Shown: one piece after another, positions 27,000 through 35,265 of the stretch
Layout: each line of letters starts with the position of its first letter
Numbering within the stretch: position 1 is the stretch's first letter
Assembly: GCF_963677125.1 (NCBI RefSeq)
Contig: NZ_OY781882.1
Location: 938,501 to 1,002,500 of the forward strand
Source of the DNA: an uncultured Desulfobacter sp.
GTDB taxonomy: Bacteria > Desulfobacterota > Desulfobacteria > Desulfobacterales > Desulfobacteraceae
DNA length: 64,000 nt
Direction: 5' to 3'
The notes under the pieces: generated by a model
Told to the model about the DNA's origin: nothing
Databases searched by the model: none
Seen by the model: only the letters and a program-made list of their open reading frames with translations
Program-made: the position numbers and the translations under genes

Positions 27000-27190
27000 T
27001 TATGCGTCCAGATTTTTCAGAAAATAGGTCTGGCTTCCCAAACCTAAGCCTTCAGCATGGTCCAGGGTGTGAGTCCCGTGCCGGGATTCGATACGTTCCC
27101 GAAGGTCTGCGCTCTGGGTTTTATCTGCGGCATAAACCAGGTCCACTGGATCCTGTGAGGCAAGGATGGCGATATCCGAAGGTTTGGGCG
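27000..27190 (-). pseudogene. DUF362-type Fe-S protein, C-terminal remnant
   Basis: An open minus-strand frame ends at 27000. It reads PSDIAILASQDPVDLVYAAD ... IESRHGTHTLDHAEGLGLGS, then QTYFLKNLDA. This corresponds to the C-terminus of DUF362 proteins (D-P-V-A-x-D ... H-G-x-x-x-L-x-Y-A-E-x-x-G-L-G). There is no start and no N-terminal part. It lies between the TetR gene and the LarB remnant, so three minus-strand genes may once have formed a unit. Confidence 0.5.
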
Positions 27191-27203
27191 ATGCCGGAGA
27201 ACT

Positions 27204-27767
27204 TCATGGCCAAGGAAGCCAAGGAAGTCCATCATGCAATGCCTGCTGCATTCGCTTTGCTGGGTTTTCCTGGTACCCGTAAATCCTCATACCTAAAATA
27301 TGAAACATAATGCTGGTTGCGTATCGGTGACTCTCAACTGTATCATAAGACTTTATCAAATATTGGTAAAATAAGGACTCTATTTCAGCCAGTTTGGCAG
27401 CGGCTACGCTATGAAGGTCATTTTTTGCACTGGCCAATTCAAGTTGTGTTTTAACAAGAAAACAGCTACGGAAGTTTTGTTCAGCAGCCTCTTGCACAAA
27501 TCGATATAGCAAAATACATAATCCTTGTTCAATACTCGGTGCATTTTCCAAAGTTTTTCGAATTTGTGTTTTTCTATTTTGGGAATATCTTTCAAGAGCT
27601 TCCTTGAACAAGGCTTCTTTGTTACCAAAAGAATAGTAAATAGACCCTGGCTTCAACCCCGTTGCAGCCACAACTTGCTGCATTGATGTGGCGCTGAATC
27701 CTTTTTCCCAGAACAGTTCAATGGCTTTTTCAATGATTGCCGCCCTGTTAAACTGTGCTTTGGCCAT
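27204..27767 (-). CDS. TetR/AcrR-family transcriptional regulator
   Basis: About 187 aa. The N-terminal TetR HTH (RAAIIEKAIELFWEKGFSAT, then SMQQVVAATGLKPGSIYYSF) is intact, followed by a helical ligand domain with no recognisable specificity. The start at 27767 (MAKAQFNR) is preferred because GGAG lies 9 nt upstream. It is divergent from the DsrE and flavoprotein genes across 142 bp containing two palindromic half-site pairs, the typical TetR autoregulation layout. The C-terminus overlaps the decayed DUF362 region only slightly, and the gene itself looks complete. Confidence 0.9.
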   Translation of the reverse strand: MAKAQFNRAAIIEKAIELFWEKGFSATSMQQVVAATGLKPGSIYYSFGNKEALFKEALERYSQNRKTQIRKTLENAPSIEQGLCILLYRFVQEAAEQNFRSCFLVKTQLELASAKNDLHSVAAAKLAEIESLFYQYLIKSYDTVESHRYATSIMFHILGMRIYGYQENPAKRMQQALHDGLPWLPWP

Positions 27768-27804
27768 ACTTTTTTTCTCCGTTAATACGTTCAACTATTT
27801 AAAC

Positions 27805-27871
27805 TTGAATAATCATTCAAAAACAGATTGACAATACTTTCTTGCCATATTAACTTTAACGATCATTCAAG
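27805..27871. promoter_or_regulatory. Divergent promoter with two probable TetR operators
   Basis: Two palindromes share the TTGAATGATC motif: TTGAATAATCATTCAA at 27805-27820 and CTTTAACGATCATTCAAG at 27854-27871, the second near-perfect around GATC. A TTGACA -35 (27828-27833) lies between them with a weak -10 about 17 nt on, pointing to the DsrE gene. This would let the TetR protein repress both directions. Confidence 0.65.
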
Positions 27872-27909
27872 TTAAGCAGTTAATAAATAAAAATAAGGAT
27901 AGGAATTGA

Positions 27910-28251
27910 ATGGGAAAAGATCAATTAAATATTTTGTGGACCAATGCAGATCCGGTAACATCTGAGCTAATGGTTTTTATGTATGCCTGTAACGCTAAAA
28001 AAAGAGGTTGGTGGGAAAATGTTCAGGTCATTATTTGGGGCGCAACTGCAGGTCTTGTGGCCAAGGATCTACACATCCAACAGTTGGTCCTGGATGCACA
28101 AAAAGACGGTGTGACTTTCAGCGCATGTATTGCCTGTGCCGACCGATTACAGGCAACCGAAACACTTCAGGAGTTAGGGGTTGAAGTTAAATCTTGGGGG
28201 GGACCATTAACAGAAATCATTAAAACAGGCGAGCACTTGATCACAGTATGA
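27910..28251 (+). CDS. DsrE-family protein
   Basis: 113-aa cytoplasmic protein of the DsrE/DsrF-like fold. LNILWTNADPVTSELMVFMY and VQVIIWGATAGLVAKDLHIQ are typical, with cysteines in FSACIACADRL that may carry sulfane sulfur or sense redox. DsrE-family proteins move sulfur or act as small signalling folds; the precise role here is unknown. It is the first gene of a likely two-gene unit under the divergent TetR regulator, followed after 49 bp by an FMN reductase-like gene. Confidence 0.85.
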   Translation: MGKDQLNILWTNADPVTSELMVFMYACNAKKRGWWENVQVIIWGATAGLVAKDLHIQQLVLDAQKDGVTFSACIACADRLQATETLQELGVEVKSWGGPLTEIIKTGEHLITV

Positions 28252-28300
28252 ATCAGATAAATTTTATATTTGAGCAGGTACTTATTTAGAAAGGAGGATT

Positions 28301-28949
28301 ATGGTGCAGGTTTTAGGCATTTCAGGCAGCCCCGTAAAAAATTCAAATACTGATCGTTTGATTCAAGCCATTTTAAAACATACGGGCCTTGAAACCGAAT
28401 TTGTTAAATTATCAAGCTTACGCGTACAGCCCTGTCGAGCATGTCTCGGATGCGCAAGTGATAATATTTGTAAGGTCAGAGACGATTTTCAGGGCCTTGT
28501 TCCTAAAATCGAATCAGTTCAGGCACTTGTTGTTGGAGGATATTCACCTTACGGATCTTTAGACGGATTTACTAAATCTTTTTTAGAGCGGTTATTTTCC
28601 CTTCGCCACCAAAAAGGTTTGAACCGGGGTAAATTCGCAGTGACAGTGATTACCGGTAATGGGAGGGGTGCTGTCGGAATTGACGAGGCAAGTCGCCAGT
28701 TAAAAACAGCGTTAATGCATGAAGGTATGGAAGTATTTGATCAGCTTAAAGTAACGGGTAATGTCAAGTGTGTCTACTGCGGGTATATTGATGAGTGTCC
28801 CATGAGTGCCCTGCCCAGACTTTTTAACGGATAAGAGCTGTGTGTCCATGAATTACAGCCGTGTGGAAGACCAGAAAGAAACCTGGGAAAGGGCTCGCGT
28901 CCTTGGACAAGAAATTGCTGCCCGACTGAAAGAAATATCTCAAGCTTAA
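28301..28949 (+). pseudogene. NADPH-dependent FMN reductase-like flavoprotein, frameshifted near the C-terminus
   Basis: The first 177 codons encode a flavodoxin-fold protein: VLGISGSPVKNSNTDRLIQA (phosphate loop), PCRACLGCASDNICKVRDDF (Cys pairs) and GNVKCVYCGYIDECPMSALP. The frame stops at 28834 after PRLFNG. A shifted frame then continues with a family-like C-terminus: MNYSRVEDQKETWERARVLG, then QEIAARLKEIS, ending at 28949. A single extra T in the TTTTT run near 28821 would explain the break. The core is intact, so a shorter protein may still fold. Partner of the DsrE gene; good ribosome site AAGGAGG. Confidence 0.75.
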
Positions 28950-29208
28950 AAGGCTCAAAACTGGTGAATGTCGAGAAATTTGTCGTCCTTAAGTTACGAT
29001 CGAGCAGTCTATGAACAGTCTCTATTGTTCCGAAAAAGACCATGGGTACTGGCGGTTCTATTGTTGGGTTTAGTCCTTCTCCAATGTCCTTCGAAATCTT
29101 GTAAAATAAAATCCAAATTTTATATATAATTGTATTTCAATAGGTTGTTTAATTTTGCCACTTGATAAAATTCAAAGAACCAGCTAAACATGTTGCCCGC
29201 TAAAAATA
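28950..29208. other. Spacer without recognised gene
   Basis: About 260 bp before the HU/IHF gene. No ORF with recognisable features and no strong hairpin seen. Confidence 0.4.
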
Positions 29209-29220
29209 ATGACGGGAGCA

Positions 29221-29535
29221 ATGAGTATGAACAAACTTGAACTAATTCAGGCAATCAAAGATAGAACAGGGCTGACCAAACAGGAATCCACAGACATGGT
29301 GAAGCTGTTTTTCGATAGCCTCACTGAGACAATGGTTAAAGGTGACCGGATTGAGATTCGGGGACTGTGTTCTTTTTTCATCAAAGAATACGCCTGCTAC
29401 ACTGGCAGAAATCCCAAGACTGGGAAAACAGTTATGGTTCCCGCAAAAAGGCTCCCTTTCTTCAAGCCAGGAAAAGAATTGAAGGAGAGGGTCGATTATC
29501 CCAATTCAAAACGGTCTTCTCATAAACTTAAATGA
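29221..29535 (+). CDS. HU/IHF-family DNA-binding protein
   Basis: About 104 aa, nucleoid-type DNA-bending protein acting as a dimer. MNKLELIQAIKDRTGLTKQE is the N-terminal helix pair, GDRIEIRGLCSFFIKEY precedes the flexible arm, and the DNA-intercalating motif is GRNPKTGKTVMVPAKRLPFF. The N-terminus is closest to IHF-type subunits. The start at 29221 has GGGAG just upstream. It lies 17 bp before the DUF2293 gene on the same strand in an accessory stretch, so it may belong to mobile DNA rather than being the housekeeping copy. Confidence 0.9.
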   Translation: MSMNKLELIQAIKDRTGLTKQESTDMVKLFFDSLTETMVKGDRIEIRGLCSFFIKEYACYTGRNPKTGKTVMVPAKRLPFFKPGKELKERVDYPNSKRSSHKLK

Positions 29536-29552
29536 TTATTAAGGCCCAGTGA

Positions 29553-30239
29553 ATGGTACATCAGCATTTAAGTGTTTCTCCTGGGCCTACAGAAGGAACA
29601 CTATATTCTGAATCAGGGGAAAAACTGACACCGCCTGAAGGGTGGGCTTTTTTGCCCGCAGGGGATGCCGCGATTACGAGGCGAGTAAAATCAAAGAGCC
29701 CCGTATGGGTGGTCCAGGTAAAATACCGCAGACGGATGATTTCAAAAGGTATATGGGCTCCCGCAGACAATATCCTGGTCGCAAAACAGGAAGTGGCTGC
29801 TAAGAGGTCAACACCGGCCTATGCTAATGAGCGGAAGCGGAAACTGGCACGAAGACAGGCCAAGCAAACTGCCTATACGCAGGAATTTAATGATGAGGTC
29901 ATCAAGTTTTTGAATTTCCACCCCAGGTATGAAAAAGAGGCACGACGCCTTGGAAAAATCATAACCGCCCACGCAACTCCTGTGGGTAGCGGAACCGTTG
30001 CAAGAACCCAGCGTATTCCTATTAATAAAAGAGCTGAAGCAGCTGTAATTGCATGGATGCGACATAAGACCACTGCATATGATTCAATGAAAATTCCACG
30101 TGTAAAGGGAAAGCGAAGAGAGGCACGAAGATTCCTTGCCAAAAAATCAATAGAAGTGTTGGAAACATATCGTCATGGCCAGGACCAAAAAGAGGATTGT
30201 CCCCTGAAACAGGCATTGGCAAAAGATCATAATTTTTGA
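29553..30239 (+). CDS. DUF2293 domain-containing protein
   Basis: 228-aa, strongly basic protein of unknown function. The DUF2293 core occupies about residues 120-205: FHPRYEKEARRLGKIITAHA, VGSGTVARTQRIPINKRAEA and VIAWMRHKTTAYDSMKIPRV, ending in KGKRREARRFLAKKS. The basic character and R/K-rich helix suggest nucleic-acid contact, but no catalytic motif is visible. Translation may be coupled to the HU/IHF gene 17 bp upstream. Confidence 0.85.
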   Translation: MVHQHLSVSPGPTEGTLYSESGEKLTPPEGWAFLPAGDAAITRRVKSKSPVWVVQVKYRRRMISKGIWAPADNILVAKQEVAAKRSTPAYANERKRKLARRQAKQTAYTQEFNDEVIKFLNFHPRYEKEARRLGKIITAHATPVGSGTVARTQRIPINKRAEAAVIAWMRHKTTAYDSMKIPRVKGKRREARRFLAKKSIEVLETYRHGQDQKEDCPLKQALAKDHNF

Positions 30240-30277
30240 TTTCAAAAGGGGATTGGATAATCCCAATCTCCTAACTT

Positions 30278-30412
30278 TTACCGGTAAATATTCTCAATCC
30301 AATACATGGCCTCAGTGTCGCTGACTTTTCCAAGATAGATAAAGCAACTTTTTATTGTAGCTCGTCCTGTGGGGATGGCATCTGCATGCCTTAAATTTTC
30401 ACCACTCCCGCA
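30278..30412 (-). pseudogene. Unidentified C-terminal protein remnant
   Basis: An open minus-strand frame encodes GENLRHADAIPTGRATIKSC and then FIYLGKVSDTEAMYWIENIY before its stop at 30278. The pattern of a Cys followed by an amphipathic strand and helix is reminiscent of the end of DUF1801 proteins, but the match is weak. There is no start codon in a good context. Confidence 0.3.
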
Positions 30413-30442
30413 TGCAAACCAAGGCGGGCTTCGTATTTTTTA

Positions 30443-31028
30443 TCATCTTTGGTGGCCAGCTTCAGCATATACTTCGGTTGTCAGATATTTGGAATCGGTC
30501 CTGGGGTAGGTGAGGGCCTTTTGTGTTTCGTATAGTTCCTGAGCAATCTGTAGGGTTTGTTTGGCGGAAAGGCCGAAGCGTATATTGGCCTCGCGTTGCA
30601 GGGTGGTGAGATCAAAGGGTAGGGGAGGCCGCTGACGTCCCTTGGTACTGGTTACGGATTCCACAAACCCGTTTTTGCCAGTACAGCGGGCGGCCAGTTC
30701 CTCAGCCGAAGGGGCTTCCCATACCTTGTTTTCTTTGCATTTTGGCGGAGCGAACCAGGTGCCTTTGAATTCGTCGAGCTCGTGAGTAAAGGTGCCTTCT
30801 ATGGTCCAGTAGTTCTGAGGGGTGAAATGTTCGATGGATGCCCAGCGGTCTACAAGCAGCTTCAAGACCGGGCTCTGTACTCTGCCACCGTGATCAGCTC
30901 CCCCCCCCGTCTTGACAGTGAATAGCCTTGAAACATTCATATCCACCAGCCAATCTGCCTCGGCCCGAGCAGCCGAAAAATGGCGTTCTCTGGCGATTAA
31001 GGAACGGAATGCAGCTAATGATTTGTAT
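30443..31028 (-). pseudogene. DNA topoisomerase III (TopB) internal fragment
   Basis: The frame opens after a stop near 31030 with RERHFSAARAEADWLVDMNV, the type IA motif R-A-x-A-D-W-L-V-G-M-N. It continues through GGRVQSPVLKLLVDR, LPFDLTTLQREANIRFGLSA and the catalytic tyrosine motif ALTYPRTDSKYLT, ending after AGHQR. It lacks the N-terminal TOPRIM domain and everything after the active site (intact TopB is over 600 aa), so it cannot act. TopB paralogues often travel on integrative elements. Confidence 0.8.
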
Positions 31029-31178
31029 TATCGAATGGTTGAGTTGGTGGAAAAAAATCCGGAGCGGATGGTTGGAAAAAAACGAAAATCTATTGCCCAT
31101 AAGGAACCTTTAAGTATTCCTAACCCCTGGAATCTGTGAGATACTGAGCGGACATTGATACCGAATAAAGGAACATGA

Positions 31179-31871
31179 ATGATCCCTTGGGAAGAAATCG
31201 ACCGGGCAACGGTGCCGGGCCGGAAAAATGAATTGATTCTCCGGAGGCGGGGCGAGGAGTTTTCCATTCGCACTGGCGGAACAGAACTGATGAACAGCCG
31301 GATGCACGGGTCAGAAGAGGCCCTGGCCAACCTGGCCTTTGAGCATATGGGGCAGAAAACGGTAGGGCAGGGATCGGGATTGCGTATCCTGGTAGGCGGC
31401 CTGGGCATGGGCTATACCCTGGCCAGGACCCTGGCGCTGGCGCCTTCGGATGCAAGGATTCTGGTGGCTGAACTGATCCCGGAGGTAATCGCCTGGAACA
31501 GGTCGGTCTTCGGACACCTGGCCGGAATGCCCTTAAATGATCCCAGGGTGAAGGTGGACGCTTCGGATGTCGGCGGGGTGATCCATCGGCAGACAGACGC
31601 TTTTGACGCCATTCTCCTGGATGTGGACAACGGTCCTGCAGGGCTGACCCAGGACGCCAATAACCGACTTTATGCCGAAAACGGACTGAAAGCCGCCTTG
31701 AGAGCCTTGACTCCGGGCGGTGTCCTCGGCATCTGGTCCGCCGGGGATGATCCCGTCTTTACCCGCCGCCTCGCCAACTGCGGATTCAAGGCAAGACCTA
31801 TCTCTGTCTCCGCCGTTGCCCCGGGCAGGGGTGGCCGGCATGTGGTATGGATTGCCGTCAAACCGGAATGA
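31179..31871 (+). CDS. Spermidine-synthase-like methyltransferase-fold protein
   Basis: 230-aa Rossmann-fold protein related to spermidine synthase (SpeE) family members. The nucleotide/SAM loop ILVGGLGMGYTLARTLALAP, the acidic strand VLVAELIPEVIAWNRSVFG-like segment, and DAILLDVDNGPAGLTQDAN with Y-A-E-N-G follow family order. The N-terminal tetramer domain of true SpeE is short, so polyamine synthesis is uncertain; similar proteins are annotated as SpeE-like methyltransferases. It is monocistronic, GC-richer than its surroundings, and convergent with the S1-domain gene. Confidence 0.8.
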   Translation: MIPWEEIDRATVPGRKNELILRRRGEEFSIRTGGTELMNSRMHGSEEALANLAFEHMGQKTVGQGSGLRILVGGLGMGYTLARTLALAPSDARILVAELIPEVIAWNRSVFGHLAGMPLNDPRVKVDASDVGGVIHRQTDAFDAILLDVDNGPAGLTQDANNRLYAENGLKAALRALTPGGVLGIWSAGDDPVFTRRLANCGFKARPISVSAVAPGRGGRHVVWIAVKPE

Positions 31872-31969
31872 AAGCCAGGATGAATGACGAACGAATCGAA
31901 TTAGGCTGGAGGGCTGTCTCACGACTTTCGACAGTGTTTAGCGCAGGCGTCTTAAAATATCGTTGTTCG

Positions 31970-32914
31970 TCAGGATATGAGGCGGATCCCGTCGCTTCTG
32001 AGCAGCGCAATCCGGCCCGCTTTGTATAACTTGCCCACGGCCCGCTTGAACTCCTTTTTGCTCATGGAAAAGGCGGCCTGGATCTCTTCGGGCCGGCTCT
32101 TGTCATGGCAGGGGCTGGCGCCGCCATTGGCAGAAAGGACCGCTATTATTTTTTCGGCCGATCCTTCCACCGAGGCATAGCCCGGCTGTTTGAGGGTCAG
32201 GTCCACCTTGCCGTCCTCCCGGATCCGCAGGACGTATCCTTTGCGTGTGTCGCCCACGGCCAGGTCTTCAAACGTCTCGGTTTTATAGAGCAGTCCTGTG
32301 CGGGAACGGTTGATAACGGCGGTATAGCCGATGGGGCTGATGCTGTGGATGATGAGATCCACCTCCTGCCCCGCTGCCAGATCCCGGGCGTCCCCGTCGC
32401 AGAATCCTGCCGTCAGGGTGGAGCCAAAGATCCTGTGGGAAGACTTGTCCAGGCAAATCTTAACCAGGTGGGTTTCCCCGGGTTCCATCCGGTCTTCCTG
32501 TTCGCTTCGGGGAACCAGCAGGTCCTTTTCAAGGCCCCAGTCCATGAAGATGCCAAAGGCCGCCGTATCCCGGACCTTCAGTCCCACGATATCCCCCACC
32601 ACTCCGGCCGGGGTCAGGGTCGTGGCCACGGGCCGGTCCTCGGAATCGGTATGAACAAAGACGCGGATGATCTGCCCGACGGCAACGCCTTCTGGCACGT
32701 ACTTATTGGGGAGGAGAACCCTGTCACGGCCAAAGCTCAGATAGACCCCGTAATCCGAGAGGTTTTCAACGGGCAGATCGTGGAACTGGCCCACGACCGC
32801 CTTGGGATCCTGGGCCAGAAAGGGATGGGATTGCCTGGACGAGGAACGTTTCTGACTGGCTGCACGTTTTTTTTCTGCCTGTTTCCAAGGGGGGGTATAT
32901 GCTGACGCTGACAT
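31970..32914 (-). CDS. S1 RNA-binding domain protein, CvfB family
   Basis: 314 aa with several OB/S1-like repeats: about residues 45-105 (DYGVYLSFGRDRVLLPNKYV), 110-175 (VGDIVGLKVRDTAAFGIFMD, then WGLEKDLLVPRSEQ), and 195-265, followed by a winged-helix end (FSMSKKEFKRAVGKLYKAGR, then IALLRSDGIRLI). This matches CvfB/YitL proteins, which bind RNA and affect virulence or translation in Firmicutes. Its role here is unknown. A basic, low-complexity N-terminus of about 30 residues precedes the first domain. It is convergent with the SpeE-like gene. Confidence 0.88.
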   Translation of the reverse strand: MSASAYTPPWKQAEKKRAASQKRSSSRQSHPFLAQDPKAVVGQFHDLPVENLSDYGVYLSFGRDRVLLPNKYVPEGVAVGQIIRVFVHTDSEDRPVATTLTPAGVVGDIVGLKVRDTAAFGIFMDWGLEKDLLVPRSEQEDRMEPGETHLVKICLDKSSHRIFGSTLTAGFCDGDARDLAAGQEVDLIIHSISPIGYTAVINRSRTGLLYKTETFEDLAVGDTRKGYVLRIREDGKVDLTLKQPGYASVEGSAEKIIAVLSANGGASPCHDKSRPEEIQAAFSMSKKEFKRAVGKLYKAGRIALLRSDGIRLIS

Positions 32915-33054
32915 GGTGGTTATAGTTCTTTCTTGAAGGGTTGATGAAACGTAATTCTCATTTATAGCATATTCATGCCCGTATATCCATGGCCGGAGTT
33001 ACCTGATGTGCCGGTAACATCCCTGCATCACAGATTCTGGTACCATGCCGCCCC

Positions 33055-34395
33055 CAGGGCTATCGCATGTAAAAAAATGGCAGGCATTCTGTGGGTTTTA
33101 GGAAAAAAGTTAGCATTTCATAACATACATGACGTAACTATTTGATTTTAAAAGGAATATTTTTCGCTAGATTTTTCGTTTAATTTGTAGTACCCATTGG
33201 CAACAAAAACAAGGAGTTGCCAATGGGTAAAAACAACATAAATAAATACTTTGAGACGATTGAAGATCATAGGCACCACAACAAGCTCCATAAATTAATT
33301 GATGTGATTATTATTGCAATATGTGGCGTTGTCGCAGGGGCCGATACCTACGAACAAATTGAAAATTTTGGAAAAAAGCGAAAGAGATGGCTTTCAAAAT
33401 TCCTGGAATTGCCATATGGGATCCCATCACATGATACCTTTGACCGAATTTTTGAAAGGATGAACCCACAAGAATTTCAAAATAGTTTCAAAAACTGGAT
33501 TGCCTCTGTAGCCAAACAAACCAAAGGCCAGGTTGTGGCGATAGACGGAAAAACCCTGAGACGCTCTCATAACAGATCTGAGGATAAAAAAGCCATCCAT
33601 ATGATTAGTGCCTGGGCAACTGCAAATCAGGTAGTTCTCGGGCAACTAAAAACGGAAGAAAAATCCAATGAAATAACCGCCATTCCCTATCTTTTAAAGT
33701 TGCTTGATCTATCCGGTTGCATAGTCACCATTGATGCCATGGGGACACAGAAAAAAATTGCGGAAACCATAATTGACAGTAATTGTGACTACATTCTGGC
33801 ATTAAAAGAAAACCACAAGACCCTTTATGAAAATACAGTCCGTTTTTTTGACCACATGAACAATATGAAAGAAGAGGGATACTGTTTCGATGAATATGAA
33901 ACAGTAGATGGTGGGCATGGACGCATTGAGACCCGTAGGAATGTCATAACCCGTGATATTGATTGGCTTGATGACAAAGAAAATTGGCCTGGTTTAAAAT
34001 CTTTGGGGATGGTTGAAAGCACCCGGAATGTTAACGGGGAAGTAAGTTGTGACAGGCGTTATTATATATCCAGTCTTGATTGTACTGCGCAGGTATTTGG
34101 AACTTCTGTCAGAAGTCATTGGGGAATTGAGAATTCACTTCACTGGGTATTGGATATCGCTTTCCGGGAAGATGAGAGCAGGATACGGAAAGGATTCGGG
34201 CCGGAGAACTTTGCGGCAATTCGGCATATTGCCTTAAATCTGCTTAAAGAAAATAAAAGTTTTAAAGGGAGCATCAAGTCAAAAAGATTGAATGCGGCAA
34301 TGGATACACAGTATTTGGAGGACGTGATGTTTGCATGACTGGTAGATAACGCCAGGATCATAGGCCACTTAGAATTTTTACATGCGTTAGCCCTG
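33055..34395 (+). mobile_element. Intact ISAs1-family insertion sequence
   Basis: 1341-bp element. Terminal inverted repeats begin CAGGGCTA(T/A)CGCATGTAAAAA (33055-33075, mirrored at 34375-34395, one mismatch). It is flanked by a 10-bp direct repeat ATGCCGCCCC (33045-33054 and 34396-34405), the expected target duplication. The single transposase gene is full length. Intact ends, target duplication and open frame imply recent insertion into the decaying region. Confidence 0.92.
33223..34338 (+). CDS. ISAs1-family transposase
   Basis: About 371-aa DDE-type transposase. N-terminal KYFETIEDHRHHNKLHKLID and the following ADTYEQIENFGKKRKRWLSK are typical. The catalytic region includes KGQVVAIDGKTLRRSHNRSE (first Asp), ITIDAMGTQ-like VTIDAMGTQKKIAETII (second Asp) and WGIENSLHWVLDIAFREDES (Glu). 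The C-terminal block RIRKGFGPENFAAIRHIALN is also conserved. Start 33223 follows the AAGGAG at 33211. It has no frameshift and is presumably active. Confidence 0.95.
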   Translation: MGKNNINKYFETIEDHRHHNKLHKLIDVIIIAICGVVAGADTYEQIENFGKKRKRWLSKFLELPYGIPSHDTFDRIFERMNPQEFQNSFKNWIASVAKQTKGQVVAIDGKTLRRSHNRSEDKKAIHMISAWATANQVVLGQLKTEEKSNEITAIPYLLKLLDLSGCIVTIDAMGTQKKIAETIIDSNCDYILALKENHKTLYENTVRFFDHMNNMKEEGYCFDEYETVDGGHGRIETRRNVITRDIDWLDDKENWPGLKSLGMVESTRNVNGEVSCDRRYYISSLDCTAQVFGTSVRSHWGIENSLHWVLDIAFREDESRIRKGFGPENFAAIRHIALNLLKENKSFKGSIKSKRLNAAMDTQYLEDVMFA

Positions 34396-34509
34396 ATGCC
34401 GCCCCCCGTTGCCAAGGCAAGGTAGGTGGCGGTTTCAAGTTTTGGGGTTAAGCCTTCCAGGCTCAGAATTTTAAACCTGATGATGAGACTACGTATTGAA
34501 TTGAAATGT

Positions 34510-34935
34510 TTACCGGTAAAAATCGAAGGGGATAAAGCGTAATGCTATCCTGGCTTTCTCCCGGCAGTTGATTTCAATATCCAGCAACCGGCTTATGGTC
34601 TGTAGCGCCGAATGATTGTGCGTTTCGCCGTCTTTTATAATTTCCGGCAGGTTCAAAGCACAATTTTTCAAGCGAAGGTTTTTAAATTTAGCAATTGTGT
34701 CATCCATTATTTTCTCCTTCGCAGGGCGATGGCATCATATTCAGCCAGGTTGGGTTCCGGCAGCCGGATTTCGTTAAGTTCTTCGTTCTTTAACATAACC
34801 GGTGGGAGGGCCAAGGAGGGGGACGTTTCCTGGTTAAGCAGATTCTGCACATATGCCGCACCATACAGCTTATGTTCCAACGCCTTTCTCTGAGAAATGG
34901 AATTGTGATATTTGACAACTGTTTTGAATAAATGA
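34510..34935 (-). pseudogene. IS21-family remnant (istA C-terminus and istB N-terminus)
   Basis: The minus strand first shows about 70 codons of an IstA-like C-terminus (SISQRKALEHKLYGAAYVQN ... LPEPNLAEYDAIALRRRK). Its TAA overlaps the ATG of an IstB-like frame (TAATG at 34705-34709), the usual istA/istB coupling. IstB is cut after 65 codons (FKNLRLKNCALNLPEIIKDG ... LLDIEINCREKARIALRF), before the Walker A motif. Both genes are inactive, and the rest of the element is absent on either side. Confidence 0.65.
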
Positions 34936-35265
34936 TATGAGGAACATCAATTAATTACACGAGATTTAAAAGGATTTTTTTGTTTTCTAAATTATTAGAT
35001 ATTGTGCAAATCGTTACTGATAAAAGATAATCAGTAATGGATTGGTATTACATCTCAGTCTAATCACTCTATTTCTGAATAATAGGGTGCAGAACCAGTC
35101 TCATACGGGAACCGGTTTTGCATCCATCTATATTATATTCCCTTTTATCAGTAACCCCCTTTCAGTCTTATAAATAATAATGTTTTAAGGTAGTTATCAC
35201 TGATAACAATGCGGCCTTTAATACATCTTTCAATACTGATTATTGAACTCAAAAAGGATAGAATA
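34936..35265. promoter_or_regulatory. AT-rich leader with repeated TTACTGATA-type inverted repeats
   Basis: About 330 bp without a gene ahead of the acetyltransferase. GTTACTGATAAAAG (35013-35026) has an exact inverted copy at 35142-35155. The first copy also forms a local palindrome with ATCAGTAA (35030-35037), and a related GTTATCAC-TGATAAC lies near 35194. Such spaced copies of one motif suggest operator sites or a cruciform. Confidence 0.4.

Noticed and set aside
30912..31139. 75-codon plus-strand frame with a protein-like look
   Set aside because: The opposite strand encodes recognisable TopB sequence through most of it.
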